A DNA stretch of 64,000 nucleotides, taken from NCBI GenBank assembly GCA_963796195.1, contig CAWCKS010000007.1, forward strand, positions 1 to 64,000. The letters run 5' to 3'. Origin of the DNA: CAWCKS01 sp963796195. Its GTDB lineage: Bacteria; Pseudomonadota; Alphaproteobacteria; Rhizobiales; Xanthobacteraceae. Below, piece after piece: positions 44,324 through 53,272 of this stretch (the stretch's first letter is position 1; the number at the start of each line of letters is the position of its first letter). Below the pieces are notes generated by a model that did no database searches, was not told where the DNA came from, and saw only the letters and a program-made list of their open reading frames with translations. A program made the position numbers and the translations under genes.

Positions 44324-44827
44324 TCAGGCCGCCTTGATGTTGGAGCGCTGCACGTGGTCGAGATTGCGACCCTCGATACGCACGAGCTTGGTCGGCCCGG
44401 TTCGCTTCGGCGAATGGACCACGCCGACGTCATAGAAATGACTGTCGCCCGGCTTCAGGACATAGGTCTTCGCCGGCGCCACCAGGATCGGGGCATCGCC
44501 CTCGCCCTTCCTGACGACACGCCAGTCGGTCATCTCGGTGTCGCCGACCGCCAGACCGTAGATCGCCCAGCTGGAACCGTGATCGTGCGGCGCGCCGGCG
44601 GCGGCGCCCTCGTAGACGTGACCGCAGATGCAGAACCCGAGCTCCGGGTCCTCGTACAGCACCTTGCGGGGCTTGCACTGGTCGGCGGTCAGGTGCTTTG
44701 CGATGAACTCCTTGTCGAGCAACACCTTCGAGACCAGCTTGCACACCGCCTGCTTGCCTGACGGCCCCGCATCCTCCTTCAAGACGTTGCGAATATCGTC
44801 ACTCAATTGCTCAAGCGTGTAGGACAT
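44324..44827 (-). CDS. Cupin, cysteine-dioxygenase-like
   Basis: 167 aa, intact, with a GGGAGAG ribosome site upstream. Cupin fold with the His-x-His metal motif in GAPHDHGSSWAIYGL (His81, His83) and a late His in DVGVVHSPKRTGPTKLVRIEG. This recalls type I cysteine or 3-mercaptopropionate dioxygenases, which oxidise thiols to sulfinates with Fe(II). It is the first gene of the cupin-rhodanese-hydroxyacid dehydrogenase run, so a thiol pathway is plausible. The exact thiol is not determinable. Confidence 0.78.
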   Translation of the reverse strand: MSYTLEQLSDDIRNVLKEDAGPSGKQAVCKLVSKVLLDKEFIAKHLTADQCKPRKVLYEDPELGFCICGHVYEGAAAGAPHDHGSSWAIYGLAVGDTEMTDWRVVRKGEGDAPILVAPAKTYVLKPGDSHFYDVGVVHSPKRTGPTKLVRIEGRNLDHVQRSNIKAA

Positions 44828-45188
44828 TGGCTCTCTCCCTTCGCTGCTTTTTGTTCGAACCTGGCAGCATTATGCAACGGCTGGCGAATGAGGCAATCCT
44901 TACACAGGCTCAGACGCGCAGGATTGATCGAATCTTGCATCGCTATTGACCTCGTCCCCCCGATCGAGGTCGGGGCAGCCTCCTCGGACGCGCCATAGGA
45001 GACGAGAGGGCGGCGTGACAAATTTGCACCTGCGCCGTGCCAGATGAGGATATGCCCTGCAAGCCTGCCCTGCTTGCCGCCTCTGTTGCGATTTGCCGCA
45101 GCTCATTATATGACGACAATCATCTGACAGATCAACGCGGCAGCCCCGCCTAAAACGCTGCCGGAACAACAAGAAAGACCGCCGAAAA
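44828..45188. other. Divergent intergenic region without clear signals
   Basis: 361 bases between the cupin operon and the MFS gene. A short hairpin (GACCTCG...CGAGGTC, near 44952-44975) is the only structure noticed. I see no gene, repeat family or convincing promoter. Confidence 0.4.
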
Positions 45189-46478
45189 ATGCTTTCGCAG
45201 CTGCTTGCGCCCGCGCTCGCCCGCCGCAACATCCACTACGGCTGGGTGATGGTGGCGGTGACGTTCCTGACCGCGCTGGTCAGCGCCGGCGCCGGCGCTG
45301 CGCCCGGCGTGTTCATCCTGCCGCTGCAGAAGGAGTTCGGCTGGACCACGGCAGAAATCTCCACCGCGATTTCGATCCGCCTGATGCTGTTCGGCCTGAT
45401 GGCCCCGTTTGCCGCTGCACTGCTGAATCGCTTCGGCCTGCGCAATGTCGCGCTGATCTCGATCTCGATTGTGACCGCGAGTCTGCTGCTGTCCCTCGGC
45501 ATGACAAAAATCTGGCAACTGATCCTGTTGTGGGGCGTCGTGGTCGGCTTCGGCACCGGCATGACCGCGCTGGTGTTGAGCGCGACGGTAGCGACGCGCT
45601 GGTTCAACGCGCGGCGCGGGCTCGTGGTCGGCTTCCTCACCGCGAGCACCGCGACCGGGCAACTGATCTTCCTGCCCGCGCTGGCGAGTTTTACCGAGCA
45701 CTATGGCTGGCGTATTGCCCTAGCGGCGATGTGCGGACTGCTCGCACTGGCTGCTCTCGTGATTTCTCTCTTCATGCTGGACCGTCCGTCCGATGTCGGC
45801 TTGCGCGCCTATGGCGACGACGGCTCGCAGCCGCAGCCGGCAGCAGCACCGCCGAGCAACGCCATCGCCGCCGCGGCGTTCAACGCGCTGAAGGACGCCT
45901 CGCGCACGCCGGTGTTCTGGATCCTGTTCGGCACCTTCTTCATCTGCGGCGCCAGCACGTTTGGCCTGATCCAGACGCACTTGATCCCGATGTGTGCGGA
46001 CTATGGGTTGCCGGCGTCAAGCGGCGCGACGCTGCTGGCGGCGATGGGCGTGTTCGATTTCGTCGGCACGATCTGCTCGGGCTACCTGTCGGACCGCTAC
46101 GACAATCGCCTGCTGCTGTTCTGGTATTACGGCCTGCGCGGGCTGTCGCTGATCTTCCTGCCGTTCACCAATTTCGATCTGGTCGGGCTGTCGCTGTTTG
46201 CGGTGTTCTACGGGCTCGACTGGGTCGCGACCGTGCCGCCGACGGTGCGGCTGACGGCGCAGAAGTTTGGGCCCGAGCGCGCCAACCTGGTGTTCGGCTG
46301 GATTTTCTGCGGCCACCAGCTCGGCTCCGCGATCGCAGCGTTCGCTGCCGGCATGTCGCGGACCTTCCTTGCGACCTACCTGCCGGCGTTCTTTGCCGCC
46401 GGCGCCCTGTGCCTGATCGCGTCGCTCGCGGTGCTCGCGATCGATAACAAGCGGCGGGCGCAGCCCGTGCCGGCGTGA
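45189..46478 (+). CDS. MFS transporter, oxalate/formate antiporter-like
   Basis: 429 aa, intact. Starts with the typical IHYGWVMVAVTFLTALVSAG, then GVFILPLQKEFGWTTAEIST and WFNARRGLVVGFLTASTATG of OFA/monocarboxylate-type MFS proteins. Twelve helices with a central loop (GSQPQPAAAPPSNAIAA). The C-terminal half has TVRLTAQKFGPERANLVFGW and IFCGHQLGSAIAAFAAG. It probably moves a carboxylate; direction and substrate are unknown. Confidence 0.87.
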   Translation: MLSQLLAPALARRNIHYGWVMVAVTFLTALVSAGAGAAPGVFILPLQKEFGWTTAEISTAISIRLMLFGLMAPFAAALLNRFGLRNVALISISIVTASLLLSLGMTKIWQLILLWGVVVGFGTGMTALVLSATVATRWFNARRGLVVGFLTASTATGQLIFLPALASFTEHYGWRIALAAMCGLLALAALVISLFMLDRPSDVGLRAYGDDGSQPQPAAAPPSNAIAAAAFNALKDASRTPVFWILFGTFFICGASTFGLIQTHLIPMCADYGLPASSGATLLAAMGVFDFVGTICSGYLSDRYDNRLLLFWYYGLRGLSLIFLPFTNFDLVGLSLFAVFYGLDWVATVPPTVRLTAQKFGPERANLVFGWIFCGHQLGSAIAAFAAGMSRTFLATYLPAFFAAGALCLIASLAVLAIDNKRRAQPVPA

Positions 46479-46510
46479 GGATGCAGGCTTTTCGAAACTT
46501 ACAAACGGTC

Positions 46511-46608
46511 GTCATTCCGGGGCGCGAGCGAAGCGAGCCAGCCCGGAATCCATAACCACGACCGGGCGTATGGATTCCGGGCTCGTGCTTCGCACGCCCC
46601 GGAATGAC
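46511..46608. repeat. 98-bp palindromic repeat (GTCATTCCGGGGCGCG family), complete copy
   Basis: Outer arms GTCATTCCGGGGCGCG / CGCCCCGGAATGAC enclose GCCCGGAATCCATAACC / TATGGATTCCGGGC, forming two terminal hairpins around a short centre. A half copy follows at 46936 and another complete copy at 48238, so three related copies lie within 1.9 kb. Confidence 0.8.
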
Positions 46609-46632
46609 AAATTTGTGAAGCTCCGAGACTTC

Positions 46633-46929
46633 TCAAGTCGCGATCCCGGAATACAAATCATCCCAATTAGGATTACTCTCCTCGATCACACGTATCTTCC
46701 AGTCGCGCCGCCATTTCTTCAGTTCCTTTTCGCGTGCAATGGCTGTCACAGCCTCGTCGTAGACTTCGAACCAGACCAGCCTGTCGACGTCGTATCGCTT
46801 GCTGAAGCCATCAACCGACTTGCTCTTGTGCTCGTACACGCGTCGCACAAGATCATTTGTCACACCAAGGTAAAGCGTGCCGTGCTTCTTGCTCGCGAGA
46901 AGGTAAACGTAGTGCGCCTTAACATCGAC
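46633..46929 (-). CDS. GIY-YIG nuclease-domain protein, 5' end merged with a palindromic repeat
   Basis: About 96 aa of clear domain: HYVYLLASKKHGTLYLGVTN, RRVYEHKSKSVDGFSKRYDV, DRLVWFEVYDEAVTAIAREK and KKWRRDWKIRVIEESNP. This is the small UPF0213/YhbQ-like GIY-YIG group. The Tyr-Val-Tyr and Tyr-Leu-Gly core, the catalytic Arg (VRR) and the Glu are in place. No start codon directly precedes the domain (the codons read VDVKAH). The frame stays open through the neighbouring half repeat to an ATG at 47028, inside the aminotransferase end. The start is therefore uncertain or lost. Confidence 0.7.
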   Translation of the reverse strand, partial: VDVKAHYVYLLASKKHGTLYLGVTNDLVRRVYEHKSKSVDGFSKRYDVDRLVWFEVYDEAVTAIAREKELKKWRRDWKIRVIEESNPNWDDLYSGIAT

Positions 46930-46935
46930 AGGGGT

Positions 46936-46975
46936 TATGGATTCCGGGCTCGCGCTACGCGCGCCCCGGAATGAC
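46936..46975. repeat. Half copy of the GTCATTCCGGGGCGCG repeat
   Basis: TATGGATTCCGGGCTCGCGC...GCGCCCCGGAATGAC is one terminal hairpin of the family at 46511. It lies exactly between the aminotransferase stop (46979) and the GIY-YIG domain, overlapping where the latter's start should be. Confidence 0.75.
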
Positions 46976-46978
46976 GGC

Positions 46979-48218
46979 TCACAGTTTCGCCACCGCCGCC
47001 ATTGCCTCGTCCGTGACCTGCAGCGCAAAGTCGATGTCGGCTGGCGTGTGGGCGAGCGACAGGAACATGTTGTGCTTGGGGTGCAGGTAGACGCCGCGGC
47101 TCAGCGCTTCGGTGACGAAGCGATAGCCCTTCACGAAATCCGGGTCGTCGTCGAACAGCACGGTCGGCATCTGCGGCGGGCCGCTCTGGCGGATACCGAT
47201 GCCGTGACGCTTCGCTTGCGCGGCGAGGCCATCGCGCAGGCGCTGGCCCATGGCGCGCATATGTTCCGGCGCATTGTGCTTCTCCAGCACGTCGAGCGTC
47301 GCAATCGCGGCGGCCATCGCATTGGCGCCGCACCAGAACGAGCCGGTCACATAGAGCTTTGAGACGGCGTCGCGGAAGCGGTCGTTGCCGGTGACGGCGG
47401 CCAGCGGATAACCGTTGGCAATGGCCTTGCTCCACGCGCTCAGGTCCGGCTTGACGCCGAGCGGATGCCAGCTGCCGTGCAGCGACAGGCGAAAGCCGGC
47501 GCGGACGTCGTCAAGGATCAGCGCAGCACGCTTCGCATCGGCCAGCGCGCGAGCGCGCGCGGCAAACGTTTGATCGGGCAGTTCCTGGTCGAGGCCGTAG
47601 TCGTGACGGAATGCGGAGACGAGAATACCGGCGAGATCGTCGCCGGCCTGCGCCACCGCATCTTCAAGGCCCGCGACGTCATTGTATTTGCAATAGATCA
47701 CGTGGGCGCGATCTTCCGAGGTGACGCCGAACGGATGCGGCGTGCACCACGGCACCGCGCCGTGATAGGCGCCGCGTGCCAGCACGATCTTGCGCTTGCC
47801 CGTCGCGCCGCGCGCCAGCGTGACGCAGGTCGTGGTCGCGTCGGTGCCGTTCTTGGAGAACAGCGCCCAGTCGGCGTGGGTGACGAGGCCGAGTGAGGCG
47901 CTCGGCGAGCTCGACCATGCGCGCCGTCGGGCCGTTCAAGCAGTCGCCCTGCGCCGACTGCTTGCGCACGGCCTCTTCGACGTCGGGATGCTTGTGGCCG
48001 AGCACGATCGGCCCCCAGCTGCACATGAAGTCGAGATAGCGGCGGCCATCGACGTCGTAGAGATAGCAGCCCTCGCCGCGGGCGAAGAATTGCGGATAGC
48101 CTGGCGGCAGGCCCTCGGCGCGCATGTGGCCCCACATGCCGCCGGGCACGACTTTTTTGGCGCGTTCGCGCAACGCGCTGTCGATAGGACCGAGAGTTAG
48201 GGTCATCGGGTGTACCAT
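46979..48218 (-). CDS. Class III aminotransferase, glutamate-1-semialdehyde aminomutase-like (one frameshift)
   Basis: About 412 aa when joined. Starts at 48218 (or the ATG at 48206): ERAKKVVPGGMWGHMRAEGL, GCYLYDVDGRRYLDFMCSWG and GPIVLGHKHPDVEEAV. Frame shifts near 47895 and continues THADWALFSKNGTDATT to the PLP-binding parts LILDDVRAGFRLSLHG (Asp) and LSAWSKAIANGYPLAAVTGN (Lys). PLP enzyme that moves or shifts an amino group. Context does not fit heme synthesis, so the substrate is probably another 2- or 3-amino acid or a pathway-specific amine. A palindromic repeat lies on each side. Confidence 0.82.
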
Positions 48219-48237
48219 TTGGCTGACGTTCTCATGA

Positions 48238-48333
48238 TGTCCGGGGCGCCACAAGGCGGCGAGCCCGGAATCCATAACCACAACTGGGGGTATGGATTCC
48301 GGGCCCGCGCGATGACGCGCGTCCCGGAATGAC
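48238..48333. repeat. 96-bp palindromic repeat, second complete copy
   Basis: TGTCCGGGGCGCC...GAGCCCGGAATCCATAACC and TATGGATTCCGGGCCC...CCCGGAATGAC form the same two-hairpin layout as the copy at 46511, with diverged outer loops. It separates the aminotransferase from the penicillin-acylase gene. Confidence 0.75.
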
Positions 48334-48355
48334 GAGGTCTGTGAGTTCATTCCAA

Positions 48356-50666
48356 TCAATTCGGCTTCAGCGTTTGCCGCGCCATCGCGGTCGCTTCGAT
48401 CTTCGCCCAGTCGTAAAGCATCGGGATCAGTTCGCCTTTCGCCCAGGTCTCGTTCTGGTTCAGATACCACGGACTGTCGACGTGACCTGATGCGCCGTGG
48501 AACACGATCCACTGGCAATTGTCCCAAGCGCCGACGTCGAACACGTAGCGCGACAGCGAGGACGACGTTGCTGCAAATCCGTTGCTGAGCTGAAAGCCCG
48601 AGGCCATCACGGTGTCGTTGTCGCCATTCACGACGGCGCAGGTCTTGTCGAGCATCGCCGCGTGCTCGGGAAATGCCGCCGATAGCTGATGTTTCAGCGG
48701 TGGACGATGCATCGCGCCCCACACATCCGTGGGAGGCTTGGCCGCGACCTCGTTGAGCGCTTGCGCAAGCAAATCCTCCCAGGTCGCGTCCTTCAGCAGG
48801 GTGCGGTCGTTGGCGCGCATCAATTGCGGGATGGTCGACCAGATCTGGTTCTGCGGATGCACACCGGGCGGCACTTTCAGATACGGACTCTCCGCCGCAC
48901 GCGCCAGCCGTGAGTGTTGCAACACCAACAAGGTCAGCGCGGCGCGCAGCGCGGCGTAAGCCGCGGCCGCCCTGGAATCGGCCAGCATCTGGCCATCCCA
49001 TGCCAGGATCAGCTTGCGCAACTTCTCGGCGTCACCGGTTGCGCTGATCGAGCGCAGCCGCTCGCGCAGCTCGGTGCCGGGAATGCTGTAGAGGTCGCGA
49101 TGGATCGCCGGCATGTCCTCCGACTGTCGCCTTGGTGAGACGCGACAGCCGCGTCGAAATCCGCCGCGCGCGGTGCGGCGGCATCGCGTCGGTCGACATG
49201 TAGTGCTTGCCGGTCTCCGCCACGACACGGTTGTTGGCGGTGACGATCACCCCGTCGGGCGGATCGATCTGGCACGGCATGTCCTCGAACGGCACCATGC
49301 CCTGCCACTCGTGCTCGCCGGTCCAGCCCGGCACCGGCAGCCAGCCATTGCTGCGCGGGCGTTTCGGCACCAGTGCGCGGACACGATGGCCGATGTGACC
49401 TGACGTGTCGGCGGCGACGAGGTTGTGATCGATCAGTCCCCAGCCCCGCGTCGCCTCGTAGAAATCGGTCAGACCTGTCGCCTTCAGCATCGGCACCAGG
49501 CAATCGAACGATTTGTCGATCACGGCGAACTGCGTCGAGCGCAGGGTGATCGCGGTACCGGCTTTGGGATCGCCAGCAATGACCGGGCCATGCCGGGTCT
49601 CGACGACCTCGAGCTTGACCGCGTCACCGTCGCGCACGGAAATTTCCTCCTCGCGCCTGGCGACCGGCAACCAGTTGTCGCGATGCAGGCAGCACTGCGC
49701 ACCGTCGTCGAACCGCTCGAGATAGAGATCGTGGATGTCGACGAAGGCGTGGGTGACGCCCCAGGCGACATGCGCGGTGTGGCCGAAGTGCGGGAAGCCG
49801 GGAACGCCGGGCACGGTGAGCCCGATGCAATCGAACTCGTCGCAGGCGAGATGCGCCTGGTAGTACATGCTCGGCATCTCAAGCTGGCGATGCGGATCGC
49901 CGGCGAGAATCGGCCGGCCGGTCGCGGTACGCTGGGGCGACAGCGCCCAGTTGTTGCTGCCGCCAGCAAGCTCGACACCGGCGAGATCGACCTTGTCGCC
50001 AAGCAGCGCCGCAAGCCCCGGTTTGAGATCGGCGAGCGCGGCGAGATGGCGGCCGCCCTTGTCGCCGGGCGGCAGGCACAACAGATCGTCGCCGCCGTCG
50101 TCGAACCGAAGTTTTGTCACCTGCGCCGCACCGACAATCGGCAGTGCCGCAGCACGCCACAGCTTCCACCACACCGAGCCCATCAGAAAACCGATTTGCC
50201 GCATGATGGCGATGGCGTGCCAGGGCTCGAAGCGCTGCGGCGTGGTGTTGAGGATCGTGTACTCGACCGGCCATCGCCTCAGTGCGATGAACGCATTCAC
50301 GCCGCGCGCGTAGGCCTCCAGCATCGCCTTGGTGTCGGTGCGCAGCACGGCGTAGTCGCGCCGTGAGCAGCCGGCGGTGTTGAGCTGACGCGCGAGAATG
50401 TCGCCAGCGAGCGCGCGTTTGCCGAGCCACTCGGCATAGTGGCCGGTGCCACGGCGAAACAGCGCTTCCATCTGCCAGAGCCGATCCTGGGCATGAACGA
50501 AGCCGAGCGCAGCAAACGCGTCGGTCACCGTGCGCGCCTTGATGTGCGGGATGCCCGACGGCTCGCGAAACAGTATTGCGTCGGCGGAGAGGCCGCGGAT
50601 CGCGGCGTCGGCGGAGAGGTCGGGCAGGTGCTGGGTGGGGTCGAGAGAGGCTGTTGCTGAGGTCAT
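48356..50666 (-). CDS. Penicillin acylase family (S45) N-terminal nucleophile hydrolase (one frameshift)
   Basis: About 770 aa when joined. The alpha part contains REPSGIPHIKARTVTDAFAA, FVHAQDRLWQMEALFRRGTG and YARGVNAFI. The spacer ends at the autoprocessing site GG-SNNWALSP, with the nucleophile Ser at about residue 237. HFGHTAHVAWGVTHAFVDIH is also conserved. The frame is lost near 49125 and resumes with DMPAIHRDLYSIPGTELRER to the end. No obvious signal peptide is seen, which is unusual for the family. It hydrolyses amide bonds of acylated small molecules (beta-lactams, acyl-homoserine lactones or other amides). Confidence 0.83.
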
Positions 50667-50894
50667 GGCGTTCCGAGGGGGGCAAGTTCCGTCCAAGGCT
50701 AGTATCCAAGGCTACCGATCTCAGGCGGTGGCGGGAAGAGCCGAACTTCCGATCCCTCGGCTGCGCTGCTAGAATGGCGTGTTACTGCCAGCATCACCAA
50801 CAATAGAAACGCCGCAGATTCCAGACTTCAGAGCTGGCGCGGTGCAACTGTCTGCGCCGGCTCCCGTTAATGAGATTCAACCAAGGAGGATGCC

Positions 50895-51107
50895 ATGCCT
50901 GACAGTGTGTACAAGGTGATCGAGCTGGTCGGCACGAGCAAGGATTCCTGGGAGAAGGCGGCCAGCGCCGCCGTGGAACGCGCGAGCAAGACGCTGCGCG
51001 ACCTGCGCATCGCTGAGGTCGTCCAGCTCGACATGCAGATGGACGACAAAGGCAAGGTCGAGGCCTACCGGGCCAAGCTCAAGGTCTCGTTCAAGTACGA
51101 GGACTGA
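50895..51107 (+). CDS. Dodecin (flavin-binding storage protein)
   Basis: 70 aa, intact, with an AAGGAGG ribosome site. SVYKVIELVGTSKDSWEKAA, AVERASKTLRDLRIAEVVQL and YRAKLKVSFKYE are the dodecin family pattern. It forms hollow dodecamers that bind flavins or CoA and buffer free flavin. Monocistronic; the tRNA gene lies downstream on the other strand. Confidence 0.93.
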   Translation: MPDSVYKVIELVGTSKDSWEKAASAAVERASKTLRDLRIAEVVQLDMQMDDKGKVEAYRAKLKVSFKYED

Positions 51108-51199
51108 TCGCCCGCGCCGGCTGAGCGCCGCGACACAGGACAGCTCACCGGCCGCGATGCAAGGCGTCGCGGCCGCCGGCGGCGTCTTGCTGATGGAGC

Positions 51200-51276
<77 letters not shown>

Positions 51277-51328
51277 GCTTAGGCACACGATTTAGCATGT
51301 TTGCGTGACGTTTCCAGCTGGGGCGAGG

Positions 51329-51775
51329 TCAGCTGCACCGCGGATAATAGTGATAGAGCGCGGACCCCCGCAGCGTGATCATTTTCCTGGTCAAACCGCC
51401 ATGACGCGCAATCCAGTCCTGCACCGGCTCAGGATAAACCTCGGCAACCGCGGCGTTGAGGGACGACGGCGCGCGGAAAACGTTTCCCTTACGATCGGCC
51501 AGCAAGGCACCGTGGAAGCCGAGCACCGCGCGGCGGGTGACGCAAATGCGCTCCGTTGGGACGGTGCCGAGCACGAGCGTGCAAGCGGAATAGCAGGGAC
51601 CGTCGATGATGACGCGCTCACCGGTGTCGCGCATCTGCTCGAACAATTTGACGAAGCTGCCGACTTCGCCGCCCGGACTGCCGAGAATGCGAATATCGGC
51701 AAGGGCAGGAGCGATGGCGCCGGCCAGCGCAAGCGCGGCGCAAGTGACAAACGCAACAAGCCGTGACGGTCGCAT
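51329..51775 (-). CDS. Secreted ClpP/crotonase-like protein, unknown role
   Basis: 148 aa, intact. Signal peptide (VAFVTCAALALAGAIAPALA), then the core ILGSPGGEVGSFVKLFEQMR, VIIDGPCYSACTLVLG and RAVLGFHGALLADR. This pattern (Gly-Gly pair, then a YSACT turn, then FHG) is seen in periplasmic proteins with a Clp-protease/crotonase-like fold (COG3904-type). The Ser in YSACT could be a nucleophile and the His in GFHGA its partner. Proteolytic activity is inference only. Confidence 0.65.
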   Translation of the reverse strand: MRPSRLVAFVTCAALALAGAIAPALADIRILGSPGGEVGSFVKLFEQMRDTGERVIIDGPCYSACTLVLGTVPTERICVTRRAVLGFHGALLADRKGNVFRAPSSLNAAVAEVYPEPVQDWIARHGGLTRKMITLRGSALYHYYPRCS

Positions 51776-51889
51776 CGGGCACCTCCAGCGCGGGCCCCGC
51801 GCAGCAATTGAGCCGGCAATGCGGGCTTCAAGATGGCAGTCTCACCACGCGGCTCGCGCTCGCGCCGAGCCGACGTGTGTCTTGCCAAA

Positions 51890-52426
51890 TCAGACCCGCG
51901 ACAGCGTGACGATTTGACCCTTGAGCTGATCGATTGCCGGCTTTGCAACATCGCCAACGCCGGGCGTTGCAAGGACCTTGTCACACATCTGGTTGATCGT
52001 CGGCATCGCCACCGCGATCACCTTGACCAGCGCCGTTCGACCATCGGGAGGAAGCTGCGCAATGAGGGAACTGACTTCATTCAACTGCGATGTCGCCTGT
52101 CGAATTACCGGCAGTGCCGCGCGCGCCGAAGCGGCGTCCGTGATGGTGGGAAGCACGGATTTCAGCGAATCGACAGACGAGTTGATCTCGCTTGCGAGGT
52201 TGACACCGCCAACCGTGACGGTTGGCGGGGCCAACCCAACGGTGCCGCTTGCGGGCGCCGGCATTGCGGTTTTCTGCGCGTCGGCAACGGTATCGGTGCC
52301 CTGGCGTGCGAGGAAAACCCAGCCCAGCACGGCCAGCACGGCCACTGCGGCGGCCAGGTACGACCACTGGATCCCGCCGATGCCGGTGCGCCCGGCCTCC
52401 ATCATCCGCTCCGAGGCCGTGGTCAC
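51890..52426 (-). CDS. Membrane-anchored C-terminal part of a DUF937-type protein
   Basis: 178 aa. A GTG start overlaps the DUF937 stop by ATGA-like GTGA. One membrane helix (YLAAAVAVLAVLGWVFLA), then a Thr/Pro-rich linker and an alpha-helical domain (SVDSLKSVLPTITDAASARA, LPVIRQATSQLNEVSSLIAQ). It is probably either a translationally coupled partner or the C-terminal part of the DUF937 protein cut off by a one-base error. Confidence 0.6.
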   Translation of the reverse strand: MTTASERMMEAGRTGIGGIQWSYLAAAVAVLAVLGWVFLARQGTDTVADAQKTAMPAPASGTVGLAPPTVTVGGVNLASEINSSVDSLKSVLPTITDAASARAALPVIRQATSQLNEVSSLIAQLPPDGRTALVKVIAVAMPTINQMCDKVLATPGVGDVAKPAIDQLKGQIVTLSRV

Positions 52427-53022
52427 ACGCGGCGGCGCGGCGAAGCCGCTGCCGCGCCAGCGCGCAACCCAGCACTGGTCTTCTCAATAAGCCCGGCAGA
52501 GCTCAACTGACTGGCAAGGGTCGATGGAATCGCCGCCGCAAGCTGATCTTTCTGCGCAATAAGCGTCGATGCCAGCCCGCCTGCATCAAGGCCGCCGCTA
52601 CGTTGCTGCTGACCGAGCGCGCCAAGCACCACCGGCCCGAGCATGCCAAGCATGGTCTTGACCGTGCCTTCGTTCAGGCCAGCAAAGCTGCCGACTGTTG
52701 CCGCAAGCGAATCGAATGCACCACCGCCGAACAGGCCCGCAAGCATGTTCGAGCCTGCGCCTGACATCGCTTTCTGATCGCCCCCTTCAAGCAGACTTTT
52801 GAGACTATCGAGCGGTCCGGGTTGTTGCGCCACTGCATTCGAGAGCTGACGCGCGCCTGATGGCGTCGAGGCGACCTTGGCGAGGCTGGCAAGCAGCGCC
52901 GGCACCGCGCCTCCGATCGCCCTATGCGCAAGGTCACGATCGATCCCGAGCGCAGAAGCAATCTTTGCGATCATGTCGGGCGTCAGGAACTGCATCACAA
53001 CCGAGAAGAGGTTGGCGGCCAT
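52423..53022 (-). CDS. DUF937 domain protein
   Basis: 199 aa. MAANLFSVVMQFLTPDMIAK, IDRDLAHRAIGGAVPALLAS and GTVKTMLGMLGPVVLGALGQ are the DUF937 (YidB-like) helical repeats. No signal peptide. The frame ends at AAASPRRRV, where similar proteins usually continue into a membrane helix, as encoded by the overlapping gene at 52426. Function unknown; YidB-like proteins occur near envelope stress genes. Confidence 0.75.
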   Translation of the reverse strand: MAANLFSVVMQFLTPDMIAKIASALGIDRDLAHRAIGGAVPALLASLAKVASTPSGARQLSNAVAQQPGPLDSLKSLLEGGDQKAMSGAGSNMLAGLFGGGAFDSLAATVGSFAGLNEGTVKTMLGMLGPVVLGALGQQQRSGGLDAGGLASTLIAQKDQLAAAIPSTLASQLSSAGLIEKTSAGLRAGAAAASPRRRV

Positions 53023-53272
53023 TGTGATCTCTCCATTTTGCTGGATTGGTTGGGACCACGGACATGCGGTCCGATCGGACTGCCGCCGCCAAGCTAGCGC
53101 CGCCGGCCGATGAGGTTGCTCCCGGAAAATGCTGAATCGCCGCTCGAAAATTCCTTAAGCGTGACAGGCGGATGGAACCGGTCGCGCCGACTGCTCGTGC
53201 GACAAGCGGAACCCGTTCTCAGGATTCAGGATAACGAGTCCTCGCGCCTCGGCCGCCGCGGCACTAGCTACA

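Noticed and set aside
48219..49001. Long open frame upstream of the aminotransferase, on the same strand
   Set aside because: It runs through the palindromic repeat and the penicillin acylase gene in another frame, with no conserved motifs.
53023..53272. Possible small gene between the DUF937 and ATPase genes
   Set aside because: The region of about 250 bases has one open frame, but no ribosome site, signal or known motif. I see nothing to support a gene.
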